Shown here piece by piece: positions 24,787 through 36,349 of a DNA stretch of 64,000 nucleotides (position 1 is the stretch's first letter; each line of letters starts with the position of its first letter). This DNA comes from Thinopyrum elongatum. Lineage: Eukaryota > Streptophyta > Magnoliopsida > Poales > Poaceae. The notes under the pieces were generated by a model. The model was not told where the DNA came from. It saw only the letters and a program-made list of their open reading frames with translations, and searched no databases. The stretch is from positions 310,001 through 374,000 of the forward strand of contig JAAAXO010000108.1 of the NCBI GenBank assembly GCA_011799875.1, written 5' to 3'. Position numbers and translations under genes: made by a program.

Positions 24787-25958
24787 TCCTCCCCTTCTTG
24801 AAATGAAGTCGTCCTCGACGGAAGCTCATCTTCCTCACCCAAATAAGGCTTCAGATCTGCAATGTTAAAAGTGGGACTAACCCCAAAATCTGCAGTCAGC
24901 TCAAGTTTATATGCATTATCATTTATTTTCTCTAACACCTTAAAAGGACCATCAGCACGTGGCATTAGCTTTGATTTGCGCAAATCAGGAAATCTATCCT
25001 TACGCAAATGTAACCAAACAAGATCTCCAGGTGCAAAGACAACATGTTTTCTACCCTTATCTCCAGCAAGTTTATATTTAGCATTCATACGCTCAATGTT
25101 CTCCTTAGTTAACTCATGCATTTTTAAGATCAATTCAGCACGTTGTTTAGCATCAAAATTAACCTTCTCCGAAGATGGAAGAGGCAACAAATCAATTGGT
25201 GCACGAGGAAGGAAACCATACACAATTTCAAAAGGACACATCTTAGTAGTAGAATGCAATGAACGATTATAAGCAAATTCAATATGAGGCAAGCATTCTT
25301 CCTACATTTTCTTGTTATTCTTCAAAACAGCCCTAAGCATAGTAGACAATGTTCTATTGACTACTTCAGTTTGTCCATCAGTTTGGGGGTGACATGTAGT
25401 ACTAAAAAGCAGTTTAGTCCCCAACTTAGCCCATAAACATCTCCAAAAGTGGCTAAGAAATTTAGTATCACGATCTGAAACAATAGTATTTGGCACACCA
25501 TGCAAGCGTATAATTTCACGAAAGAACAAATCAGCAACATTAACAGCATCATCGCTTTTATGACATGGTATAAAGTGTGCCATTTTCGAGAACCTATCCA
25601 CGACAACAAATATGCTATCCCTCCCCTTTTTTGTTCGAGGTAAACCTAAAACAAAGTCCATAGATATATCCTGCCAAGGAACACTAGGTACAGGCAAAGG
25701 CATATATAAACCATGAGGATTGAGTCGTGACTTAGCTTTTTGACATGTAGTGCAGCGAGCAACAAAACGCTCAACATCCCGTCTCATCTTTGGCCAACAG
25801 AAATGTGTAGCAAGTATATCCTCCGTCTTCTTCACGCCAAAGTGTCCCATTAATCCTCCTCCATGCACCTCCTGCAACAACAAAAGACGAACAGAGCTAG
25901 CTGGAATGCATAGCTTGTTAGCACGAAACACAAATCCATCGTTAATGACGAACTTGTT
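24480..25958 (-). pseudogene. CRM copy B: 3' end of pol (integrase and LTR-encoded tail)
   Basis: Read from 25958 down. It starts in the zinc-binding part of integrase ([12 protein letters not shown], then an HHCC region with [15 protein letters not shown]). The DDE core follows: [30 protein letters not shown] and [19 protein letters not shown] near 25300 replaces the Trp of [10 protein letters not shown]. The C-terminal half (24480-25292) ends with GPITRARARQLKYQ and FRTLKPP inside the LTR. Gag, protease and RT are absent because the LTR of element A abuts at 25959 exactly at its terminus. Confidence 0.88.
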
Positions 25959-26880
25959 TGATAGAGGCGAGGGTGTCCCGATCTTTCGATGAGATGATAG
26001 CTATCGTTTTTGGTGGAGTAGACTTTGACGATCCGACTACGAACGTGCGAGGACGTCGCGCCTTAGCAATCGCTAAACCAACTCCGAGAGGTTATTGACC
26101 ACGCCGGAGCACAATCAACCTGACCACGAGGGTCTATCTCCTGCAAGCAAACGAAGAACAAGCAAGAAACTAAGATTTGCAATCTGGATATTGCGAATAT
26201 AAGATGAAAGCTTTATTGATCAAGGTGGGGTTCTGTGACGTCTTGGTCTGGTCGTTGAACACAATCGAAGTACGCGAAGTTGCAGCTATGGCGAACTTTT
26301 AATCTCAATAAAACCCAAAGTCTAAATGGTGCCCTAAGGGCTGTATATATGGAGGAAGAGGAGGGGATTTCGTGGCCCTTGAAGGAGGGGTCCGAAACCA
26401 ACCCTATCTTTTGTTTCCCCACACGTACGGACTCTAAAAACAGCCTATACTCAAGTATTTCGAAATTACATGGGCCTGGCCCAATAATAAGGTGACGCAG
26501 CACCTATAATAGCCTCTGGACGAAATTTATGAAGTGACATCTTGTATATTTCGTCCAAGGCTTCCTGCACTCATTATGGCGGCTTCAAAGTCCTGAAATC
26601 ATCACTTGTAACTCCGTTCTTGTTCCCCTTGTGCATGCCATCATCTCCATGCTTGAACTTGCTCCAAGGTTCCTCTTTCTTGTCCAAGCTAGGCCCTTCA
26701 TTTGTAAGCAAAACAAATGTATCCAATTTAGGCAGCATCATATTCTCATGAACTTTAGAATCATTACCAAGAAACGAAAGTACCTGATATTTTAATTGAC
26801 GTGCGCGAGCTCTAGTAATTGGTCCAGTATGTATAGAAGCAGGGACTGTGGGTGTAACAATGGTATTGATGTCCTCATCA
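25959..26880 (-). repeat. CRM LTR, full length, type 1 (3' LTR of A)
   Basis: A 922-bp LTR with exact ends, continuous with the pol coding of element A at 26881. It encodes the last ~102 codons of the polyprotein on the minus strand, ending at 26574. Confidence 0.92.
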
Positions 26881-29800
26881 TCCTCCCCTTCTTGAAATGA
26901 AGTCGTCCTCGACGGAAGCTCATCTTCCTCACCCAAATAAGGCTTCAGATCTGCAATGTTAAAAGTGGGACTAACCCCAAAATCTGCAGGCAGCTCAAGT
27001 TTATATGCATTATCATTTATTTTCTCTAACACCTTAAAAGGACCATCAGCACGTGGCATTAGCTTTTATTTGCGCAAATCAGGAAATCTATCCTTACGCA
27101 AATGTAACCAAACAAGATCTCCAGGTGCAAACACAACATGTTTTCTACCCTTATCTCCAGCAAGTTTATATTTAGCATTCATACGCTCAATGTTCTCCTT
27201 AGTTAACTCATGCATTTTTAAGATCAATTCAGCACGTTGTTTAGCATCAAAATTAACCTTCTCCGAAGATGGAAGAGGCAACAAATCAATTGGTGCACGA
27301 GGAAGGAAACCATACACAATTTCAAAAGGACACATCTTAGTAGTAGAATGCAATGAACGATTATAAGCAAATTCAATATGAGGCAAGCAATCTTCCCACA
27401 TTTTCTTGTTATTCTTCAAAACAGCCCTAAGCATAGTAGACAATGTTCTATTGACTACTTCAGTTTGTCCATCAGTTTGGGGGTGACATGTAGTACTAAA
27501 AAGCAGTTTAGTCCCCAACTTAGCCCATAAACATCTCCAAAAGTGGCTAAGAAATTTAGTATCACGATCTGAAACAATAGTATTTGGCACACCATGCAAG
27601 CGTATAATTTCACGAAAGAACAAACCAGCAACATTAACAGCATCATCGCTTTTATGACATGGTATAAAGTGTGCCATTTTCGAGAACCTATCCACGACAA
27701 CAAATATGCTATCCCTCCCCTTCTTTGTTCGAGGTAAACCTAAAACAAAGTCCATAGATATATCCTCCCAAGGAACAGTAGGTACAGGCAAAGGCATATA
27801 TAAACCATGAGGATTGAGTCGTGACTTAGCTTTTTGACATGTAGTGCAGCGAGCAACAAAACGCTCAACATCCCGTCTCATCTTTGGCCAAAAGAAATGT
27901 GTAGCAAGTATATCCTCCGTCTTCTTCACGCCAAAGTGTCCCATTAATCCTCCTCCATGCGCCTCCTGCAACAACAAAAGACGAACAGAGCTAGCTGGAA
28001 TGCATAGCTTGTTAGCACGAAACACAAATCCATCGTTAACGACGAACTTGTTCCATGTTCTCCCTTCCTTACAATTTTGCAATACATCTTTAAATTCAGC
28101 ATCATGCACATATTGATCTTTGATAGTCTCCAAACCAAATATTTTAAAGTCAAGTTGTGAAAGCATAGTATAACGACGAGACAATGCATCAGCAATAACA
28201 TTTTCTTTACCCTTCTTGTGTTTAATGACATAAGGGAAAGTCTCAATAAATTCAACCCATTTAGCATGTCTACGGTTCAGTTTTGCTTGACTTTTAATGT
28301 GTTTCAAAGATTCATGATCAGAATGTATAACAAATTCTTTGGGCCATAAATAATGTTGCCATGTTTCTAAGGTCCGAACAAGAGCATATAATTCTTTATC
28401 ATAAGTAGAATAGTTCAGACTAGGCCCACTCAATTTTTCAGAAAAGTATGCAACAGGTTTGCCATCTTGTAATAAAACACCTCCTAATCCAATTCCACTA
28501 GCATCACATTCAAGCTCAAAAGTCTTATTAAAATCAGGAAGTTGGAGTAAAGGAGCATGTGTCAACTTATCTTCCAATACCGTGAAGGCTTCTTCCTGTG
28601 AGGTACCCCAAACAAAAGGCACATCCTTCTTTGTAAGCTCATTGAGAGGTGCAGCAATGGTGCTGAAATCTCTCACAAAACGCCTATAGAAACCAGCGAG
28701 TCCAAGAAAACTCCTCACTTGAGTGACCGTTTTGGGCTGTGGCCAACTCTCAATAGCTTCAATCTTGGCTTTATCAACTTCAATTCCCTGTGGAGTAACA
28801 ACATAGCCAAGAAAAGATACTCGGTCGGTGCAAAAGGTGCACTTCCCAAGGTTACCAAACAAACGTGCATCACGTAAAGCAATAAAAACAGCACGTAAAT
28901 GTTCCAAATGTTCCTCCAAAGATCTGCTATAAATCAGTATATCATCAAAATAGACTACCACAAATCGTCCAATGAAAGCACGTAAAACTTCGTTCATTAA
29001 TCTCATGAAAGTACTAGGTGCATTAGTTAACCCAAAAGGCATGACTAACCCATCTCCATGCTAGCCAAGTTGTTGCAGCTCCCTCCATCTATGATGACGC
29101 GAACAGAACGTTCCTTCACAACTCCCTTTGTATGGAACAAATTATGCCTCTGATTTTGCTCAGCTTTTGTGACCTGCACACTCAAAACACGTTGAGCAAC
29201 TAAACATTCATACCTGTCAGCGTCTTCAGGAGCCATGTATTGCGTCTCTTGTTCAGAATCATCTCCACCGTGTTCTTCACGTGTAATGAGAGCCAAAGTC
29301 TCCTCATCATAGTCACTAGCGGACTCATACCCACCATCCTCGGTAGCAATCATCACACGCTGAGATTTGCATTCTCTCGCATAATGACCTCTTCCCTTAC
29401 AATGACGACAAATAATATCACTTGTATGCCCTGTTGATGCCATGGAAGAAGAAGAACTCTGTGCAGGCCCGGTAGGTGTGCTCTTGGCAGATAGTGGTGG
29501 TTGTGCCTGCTTCCTTGTATCACGGCTGGAGGTGGCAGCTGATGGAGGTGTCGGTGCAATAGAATGTGTGGAAGTAGAGGATGCACGCGGTGTCCACGAT
29601 GAAGGTCGACCTGCAGAAAAGTTAGTCCGCGCCAATGCCTGTCGATCCTGCACTTCACGTTCAGCTTTACAAGCAAGATGGAATAAACGAGTGATATTAT
29701 TATACTCCTTATACTCTAGAATGGTCTGAATCTCTCTATTTAATCCACCCATAAAACGTGCAAGCATAGCTTCATTCTCCTCAACAATACCACATCTAAT

Positions 29801-30650
29801 CATGCCAGTTTGTAATTCCTGATAATATTCTTCTACAGAAATTTTTTCCTTGTCTTAAGCGCTGCAATTTTTGAAGTAATTCACGTTGATAATATGGTGG
29901 AACCCAACAAGTACGCATAGCAGTTTTCAAAGCAGCCCAAGTAGTTGGAATAGGATATAATCTACAATGTTCAGACCACCATACACATGCAAAACTAGTA
30001 AAAGCACAAACATCAGCAGCAACACGTCTCTCCTTGGGATATTGTAAACATGTAAAACGTTGTTCAGTTTCTAACTCCCAAGTAAGATATATATCAGGAA
30101 CATATCTACCCTCAAATGGTGGAATATTCAATTTCAGTTTAGGAAGATGGTCATGATCTCGTACCTGAGCTGGTAATGTAGCCCTACCATTGCGATTATT
30201 TGCATGTGGACGACCTGGTGGTGGTGGTTGCACGTAGTCCTGATTTTGATCAACCTCATCCTCGTAATCGCCCGCATAATCGTCCTCCTCAGCGGCAGCA
30301 GGAGCCATAGAAGCATCAACTGTAGGTGCAGCGGCACCAGAAGTTTGACCAGGCTCAAGGGGAACGCGCTGTGCTCGTCCCACTTGATTTGGAAGGCGAC
30401 GTTGTTGTTGTTGTAGAGGTGCGACAGGTGCAGCCGGTGGTGGTTGTGGAAGACGCGCGAGCAATTCATTAAACTTGTTATTGAGCTTTGTTTCGAACGT
30501 CTTCTCAATTCCGTCTATCTTCTCCATGGCCTCTTCAAATCTGTTTAGCACATCTTGCACCTGTCCACTCATCATTTGCTGAAATTTATCATGTAGCTGT
30601 TTGTTCATCATGTTCTCCCAATCAGTCTCATCGGCTTGTGATCCTGCCAT
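26574..30650 (-). pseudogene. CRM element A gag-pol with protease/RT deletion
   Basis: Gag starts at ATG 30650 (MAGSQADETDWENMMNKQL). It has a helical N-terminus and a Pro/Gln-rich linker. The capsid region (LTWELETEQRFTCLQYPKERR) follows, then a one-base insertion near 29840 shifts the frame. The same gag continues with LNREIQTILEYKEYNNITR and the zinc knuckle CRHCKGRGHYAREC (about 29370-29412). The protease site [12 protein letters not shown] (DGG instead of DSG) lies just before a deletion at about 29054. That deletion removes the rest of protease and the RT fingers, and coding resumes at [17 protein letters not shown] palm ([11 protein letters not shown]), RNase H ([14 protein letters not shown]) and complete integrase follow, with one TAA near 27062. 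It ends with the LTR-encoded GPITRARARQL tail. Defective, but the best-preserved pol here. Confidence 0.9.
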
Positions 30651-31504
30651 GGTTAGCAGCAATAGAAACACACAAGAATATGATCCTACAGACTACTGGG
30701 AAGTGGTGGTGGTGGTGTATCACAAAACCGTCAAGCGAATCTCAAATGCTTACCAGTTCTTACCCAGCAGCAGGTGGTGATCGGCAACCGTTGTAGTCAA
30801 AACTCTTAAAGATTGGACAGAGCGACTGCCAGGTGGTGTCAAACGCACGACGTAGATGTATGTGGTGCTGGGAAGGCTTATGATATGGTAGCAAAAAGGG
30901 TCAGCAATAATCAATTCAGAGATGCAAAGTTGAATAAACGCTCAACGACGGTACTGTGCTGGTCCTAGGCTAGACCGTACTAGAGACGCGAGCCTAGAAC
31001 ACTAACAAAATCACGGCGCGGCACATAAACAAGGGAAGAGCACAGTCTCAAAAAAAATTCGTTTTTTTTTTGCAAAAAAAAATCACTATAATGGCGAGTG
31101 TCTCAAAACTCTTCCCAAGTCAAACTATCAGGATTAGCATGAAATTTTTTTTGACAATTTTTTTTTCCGGAAATCAGGGCAGCGACGACGAAAAAGTGCG
31201 ACAAAAAATCACTATGATGGCGAGTGTCTCAAAACGCTCCCTGGGACCTAAAAATAGGATAGGGAAAAAATATTTTTGACTGCCAAAATTTTGGCCTAAA
31301 AACTGCCCGGGGGTCTCCAGACTTTTTTTTTCCGAATCCTACTCAGGCAAGGAAACACGAATCGGAAAATAGATGGGTCTCGAAAACAAATCTAATATCA
31401 AAAGAACTCGGATTGGTGGTGGATATATGGTGGTAGAATATGGCTGCGGTGATGGTATATGGCAGCGGTGGTAGGATATGGCAGCGGTGGCGGTATATGG
31501 CAGC
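30651..31504 (-). other. CRM element A leader, gag-proximal part
   Basis: Untranslated leader between gag and the inserted LTR. It contains homopolymer-rich tracts near 31050-31080 and 31320, and a G-rich minisatellite built on ATATGGCAGCGGTGG near 31440-31504. The last five bases, GCAGC, are repeated after the inserted LTR at 32427-32431. Confidence 0.8.
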
Positions 31505-33639
31505 TGATAGAGGCGAGGGTGTCCCGATCTTTTGATGAGATGGTAGTTATCGTTTTTGGTGGAGTAGACTTTGACGATCCGACTACGAACGTGCGAGGAC
31601 GTCGCGCCTTAGCAATCGCTAAACCAACTCCGAGAGGTTATTGACCACGCCGGAGCACAATCAACCTGACCACGAGGGTCTATCTCCTGCAAGCAAACGA
31701 AGAACAAGCAAGAAACTAAGATTTGCAATCTGGATATTGCGAATATAAGATGAAAGCTTTATTGATCAAGGTGGGGTTCTGTGACGTCTTGGTCTGGTCG
31801 TTGAACACAAACGAAGTACGCGAAGTTGCAGCTATGGCGAACTTTTAATCTAAACAAAACCCAAAGTCTAAACGGTGCCCTAAGGGCTGTATATATGGAG
31901 GAAGAGGGGGGGATTTCGTGGCCCTTGAAGGAGGGGTCCGAAACCAACCCTATCTCTTGTTTCCCCACACATACGGACTCTAAAAATAGCCTATACTCAA
32001 GTATTTCGAAATTACATGGACCTGGCCCAATAATAAGGTGACGCAGCACCTATAATAGCCTCTGGACGAAATTTATGAAGTGGCATCTTGTATATTTCGT
32101 CCAAGGCTTCCTGCACTCCTTATGGTGGCTTCAAAGTCCTGAAATCATCACTTGTAACTCCGTTCTTGTTCCCCTTGCGCATGCCATCATCTCCATGCTT
32201 GAACTTGCTCCAAGGTTCCTCTTTCTTGTCCAAGCTAGGCCCTTCATTTGTAAGCAAAACAAATGTATCCAATTTAGGCAGCATCATATTCTCATGAACT
32301 TTAGAATCATTACCAAGAAACGAAAGTACCTGATAATTTAATTGGCGTGCGCGAGCTCTAGTAATTGGTCCAGTATGTATAGAAGCAGAGGCTGTGGGTG
32401 TAACAATGGTATTGATGTCCTCATCAGCAGCGGTGGTGGTATATGGTGCGGCGGCGGCGTGACAAACTGTGACAGAACTCGAAACTCTAAGGACTAGACG
32501 CTAAGACCAGCAACTAGACACGACGATGCAACCGCAAACTCAACAAAGCAAAAACCCTAAAAAGATTATGCAAAGGCTCAGATTGGTTCGGATATGATGA
32601 ACTAACCCTAATTTTTTTTTTGGCTTTTTCGTGGACTGTAGGTATGAAGAACAGACTCGATCTAAACTACGAAAAACTGTAAAATCTCACCGAGCAACCT
32701 GGAAATCTGATACCACTTGATAGAGGCGAGGGTGTCCCGATCTTTCGATGAGATGATAGCTATCGTTTTTGGTGCAGTAGACTTTGACGATCCGACTACG
32801 AACGTGCGAGGACGTCGCGCCTTAGCAATCGCTAAACCAACTCCGAGAGGTTATTGACCACGCCGGAGCAGAATCAACCTGACCACGAGGGTCTATCTCC
32901 TGCAAGCAAACGAAGAACAAGCAAGAAACTAAGATTTGCAATCTGGATATTGCGAATATAAGATGAAAGCTTTATTGATCAAGGTGGGGTTCTGTGACGT
33001 CTTGGTCTGGTCGTTGAACACAAACGAAGTACGCGAAGTTGCAGCTATGGCGAACTTTTAATCTAAACAAAACCCAAAGTCTAAACGGTGCCCTAAGGGC
33101 TGTATATATGGAGGAAGAGGGGGGGATTTCGTGGCCCTTGAAGGAGGGGTCCGAAACCAACCCTATCTCTTGTTTCCCCACACATACGGACTCTAAAAAT
33201 AGCCTATACTCAAGTATTTCGAAATTACATGGGCCTGGCCCAATAATAAGGTGACGTAGCACCTATAATAGCCTCTGGACGAAATTTATGAAGTGGCATC
33301 TTGTATATTTCGTCCAAGGCTTCCTGCACTCCTTATGGTGGCTTCAAAGTCCTGAAATCATCACTTGTAACTCCGTTCTTGTTCCCCTTGCGCATGCCAT
33401 CATCTCCATGCTTGAACTTGCTCCAAGGTTCCTCTTTCTTGTCCAAGCTAGGCCCTTCATTTGTAAGCAAAACAAATGTATCCAATTTAGGCAGCATCAT
33501 ATTCTCATGAACATTAGAATCATTACCAAGAAACGAAAGTACCTGATAATTTAATTGGCGTGCGCGAGCTCTAGTAATTGGTCCAGTATGTATAGCAGCA
33601 GGGGCTGTGGGTGTAACAATGGTATTGATGTCCTCATCA
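31505..33639 (-). repeat. CRM LTR-leader-LTR array 1 (one 1213-bp unit plus closing LTR)
   Basis: LTRs at 31505-32426 and 32718-33639 (922 bp each, both type 2) are separated by 291 bp of leader (32427-32717) that ends in the initiator-Met primer site. The first LTR is bracketed by GCAGC (31500-31504 and 32427-32431). The right LTR ends exactly at CATCA (33639) and joins plus-strand integrase sequence. The second LTR carries private variants (GTGCAGTAG, GCAGAATC) shared only with the LTR at 46138. Confidence 0.92.
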
Positions 33640-34590
33640 GGCTAAGTTGGGGACTAAACTGCTTTTTAGTACTACTTGTCACCCCCAAACTGATGGACAA
33701 ACTGAAGTAGTCAATAGAACTTTGTCTACTATGCTTAGGGCTGTTTTGAAGAATAACAAGAAAATGTGGGAAGAATGCTTGCCTCATATTGAATTTGCTT
33801 ATAATCGTTCATTGCATTCTACTACTAAGATGTGCCTTTTGAAATTGTATATGGTTTCCTACCTCGTGCACCTATTGATTTGTTGCCTCTTCCATCTTCG
33901 GAGAAGGTTAATTTTGATGCTAAACAACGTGCTGAATTGATCGTAAAAATGCATGAGTTAACTAAGGAGAACATTGAGCGTATGAATGCTAAATATAAAC
34001 TTGCTGGAGATAAGGGTAGAAAACATGTTGTGTTTGCACCTGGAGATCTTGTTTGGTTACATTTGCGTAAGGATAGATTTCCTGATTTGCGCAAATCAAA
34101 GCTAATGCCACGTGCTGATGGTCCTTTTAAGGTGTTAGAGAAAATAAATGATAACGCATATAAACTTGAGCTGCCTGCAGATTTTGGGGTTAGTCCCACT
34201 TTTAACATTGCAGATCTGAAGCCTTATTTGGGTGAGGAAGATGAGCTTCCATCGAGGACGACTTCATTTCAAGAAGGGGAGGATGATGAGGACATCAATA
34301 CCATTGTTACACCCACAGCCCCTGCTTCTATACATACTGGACCAATTACTAGAGCTCGCGCACGTCAATTAAATTATCAGGTACTTTCGTTTCTTGGTAA
34401 TGATTCTAAAGTTCATGAGAATATGATGCTGCCTAAATTGGATACATTTGTTTTGCTTACAAATGAAGGGCCTAGCTTGGACAAGAAAGAGGAACCTTGG
34501 AGCAAGTTCAAGCATGGAGATGATGGCATGCGCAAGGGGAACAAGAACGGAGTTACAAGTGATGATTTCAGGACTTTGAAGCCACCATAA
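33640..34590 (+). pseudogene. Permuted element: integrase C-terminal half with LTR-encoded tail
   Basis: Begins inside integrase at [19 protein letters not shown] and keeps the catalytic-Glu region (TEVVNRTL). A one-base deletion near 33830 ([11 protein letters not shown]) shifts the frame. It then reads through the post-core domain ([43 protein letters not shown]) and continues into the LTR at 34284. It ends with GPITRARARQLNYQ and LKPP at 34590. It has no start codon context and no upstream pol. The frame itself is well preserved apart from the single deletion. Confidence 0.85.
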
Positions 34591-35205
34591 GGAGTGCAGG
34601 AAGCCTTGGACGAAATATACAAGATGCCACTTCATAAATTTCGTCCAGAGGCTATTATAGGTGCTGCGTCACCTTATTATTGGGCCAGGCCCATGTAATT
34701 TCGAAATACTTGAGTATAGGCTATTTTTAGAGTCCGTATGTGTGGGGAAACAAGAGATAGGGTTGGTTTCGGACCCCTCCTTCAAGGGCCACGAAATCCC
34801 CCCCTCTTCCTCCATATCTACAGCCCTTAGGGCACCGTTTAGACTTTGGGTTTTGTTTAGATTAAAAGTTCGCCATAGCTGCAACTTCGCGTACTTCGTT
34901 TGTGTTCAACGACCAGACCAAGACGTCACAGAACCCCACCTTGATCAATAAAGCTTTCATCTTATATTCGCAATATCCAGATTGCAAATCTTAGTTTCTT
35001 GCTTGTTCTTCGTTTGCTTGCAGGAGATAGACCCTCGTGGTCAGGTTGATTGTGCTCCGGCGTGGTCAATAACCTCTCGGAGTTGGTTTAGCGATTGCTA
35101 AGGCGCGACGTCCTCGCACGTTCGTAGTCGGATCGTCAAAGTCTACTCCACCAAAAACGATAGCTATCATCTCATCGAAAGATCGGGACAGCCTCGCCTC
35201 TATCA
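34284..35205 (+). repeat. CRM LTR, full length, type 2, plus strand
   Basis: 922 bp from TGATGAGGACATC to CCTCTATCA, followed by the primer site TGGTATCAGATTCC (35208-35221). Its TATA element is altered (CATATCTAC instead of CATATATAC). The LTR is type 2 but the attached leader is type 1, another sign of recombination. Confidence 0.92.
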
Positions 35206-35695
35206 AGTGGTATCAGATTCCCAGGTTGCTCGGTGAGATTTACAGTTTTTCGTAGTTTAGATCGAGTCTGTTCTTCATACCTACAGTCCAGGAAAAAGCC
35301 AAAAAAAAAATTTAGGGTTAGTTCATCATATCCGAACCAATCTGAGCCTTTGCATAATCTTTTTAGGGTTTTTGCTTTGTTGAATTTGCGGTTGCATCGT
35401 CGTGTCAAGTTGCTGGTCTTAGCGTCTAGTTCTTTAGAGTTTCGAGTTCTGTTCACAAGTTGTCACGCCGCCGCCGCACCATCATCATCGCCCCTACCAT
35501 ATACCACCACAGCTTATCTGCTATTTCTCTGAGTCCATATACCACCACCGATCCGAGTCCATATACCACCACCGATCCGAGTCCATATACCACCACCAAT
35601 CCGAGCCCACATATACTACCGTCATATACCATCACCAGTCCGAGTTCCACCAGATTCATCTCTGCCACCAGTCCTAGTCCGAGTCCAGTATTTAC
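35206..35695 (+). other. CRM leader in the permuted element
   Basis: Starts with the primer site. It contains three near-perfect copies of a 24-bp minisatellite (CATATACCACCACCGATCCGAGTC type) between about 35538 and 35610. It ends in GTATTTA, where it is fused to RNase H coding sequence; a fully continuous version is at 43115-44228. Confidence 0.8.
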
Positions 35696-36349
35696 TTTGC
35701 ATACTTTTCTGAAAAATTGAGTGGGCCTAGTCTGAACTATTCTACTTATGATAAAGAATTATATGCTCTTGTTCGGACCTTAGAAACATGGCAACATTAT
35801 TTATGGCCCAAAGAATTTGTTATACATTCTGATCATGAATCTTTGAAACACATTAAAAGTCAAGCAAAACTGAACCGTAGACATGCTAAATGGGTTGAAT
35901 TTATTGAGACTTTCCCTTATGTCATTAAACACAAGAAGGGTAAAGAAAATGTTATTGCTGATGCATTGTCTCGTCGTTATACTATGCTTTCACAACTTGA
36001 CTTTAAAATATTTGGTTTGGAGACCATCAAAGATCAATATGTGCATGATGCTGAATTTAAAGATGTATTGCAGAATTGTAAGGAAGGGAGAACATGGAAC
36101 AAGTTCGTCGTTAACGATGGATTTGTGTTTCGTGCTAACAAGCTATGCATTCCAGCTAGCTCCGTTCGTCTTTTGTTGTTGCAGGAGGCGCATGGAGGAG
36201 GATTAATGGGACACTTTGGCGTGAAGAAGACGGAGGATATACTTGCTACACATTTCTTTTGGCCAAAGATGAGTCGGGATGTTGAGCGTTTTGTTGCTCG
36301 CTGCACTACATGTCAAAAAGCTAAGCCACGACTCAATCCTCATGGTTTA
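35696..36349 (+). pseudogene. Permuted element: RNase H C-terminus to integrase HHCC
   Basis: Open from [20 protein letters not shown] through the end of RNase H ([28 protein letters not shown]) and the integrase zinc-binding domain ([26 protein letters not shown]). Coding stops at 36349, where an LTR terminus (TGATAGAGG, minus strand) is joined precisely, five bases after GTTTA. No ATG belongs to it; the upstream part of pol was deleted when the leader was fused to it. Confidence 0.85.

Larger units (their letters stand above)
25959..33639 (-). mobile_element. CRM element A: two LTRs, internally deleted, with an LTR inserted in its leader
   Basis: The 3' LTR is 25959-26880 (type 1), coding 26574-30650, leader 30651-31504 and 32432-32717, 5' LTR 32718-33639 (mostly type 2). 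The leader is split by a full LTR (31505-32426) with the duplication GCAGC. Flanks are TTGTT (integrase coding, minus) and GGCTA (integrase coding, plus). They do not match each other, so at least one side was rearranged after insertion. LTRs of different subfamilies at the two ends suggest a recombinant. Confidence 0.85.
33640..36349 (+). mobile_element. Circularly permuted one-LTR CRM element
   Basis: The order on the plus strand is integrase C-terminal half (33640-34283), LTR (34284-35205), primer site and leader (35206-about 35695), then RNase H to integrase N-terminal region (about 35696-36349). That is the order expected if a one-LTR circle were opened within integrase, with about 270 bp missing at the opening (between NPHGL and KLGTKLL). 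Gag, protease and RT are deleted between leader and RNase H. Both outer edges abut exact termini of minus-strand LTRs. Confidence 0.82.

Noticed and set aside
32580..32620. CCCTAAA-like telomeric motif in the CRM leader
   Set aside because: Only isolated AACCCTAA occurrences per leader, not a tandem telomeric run.
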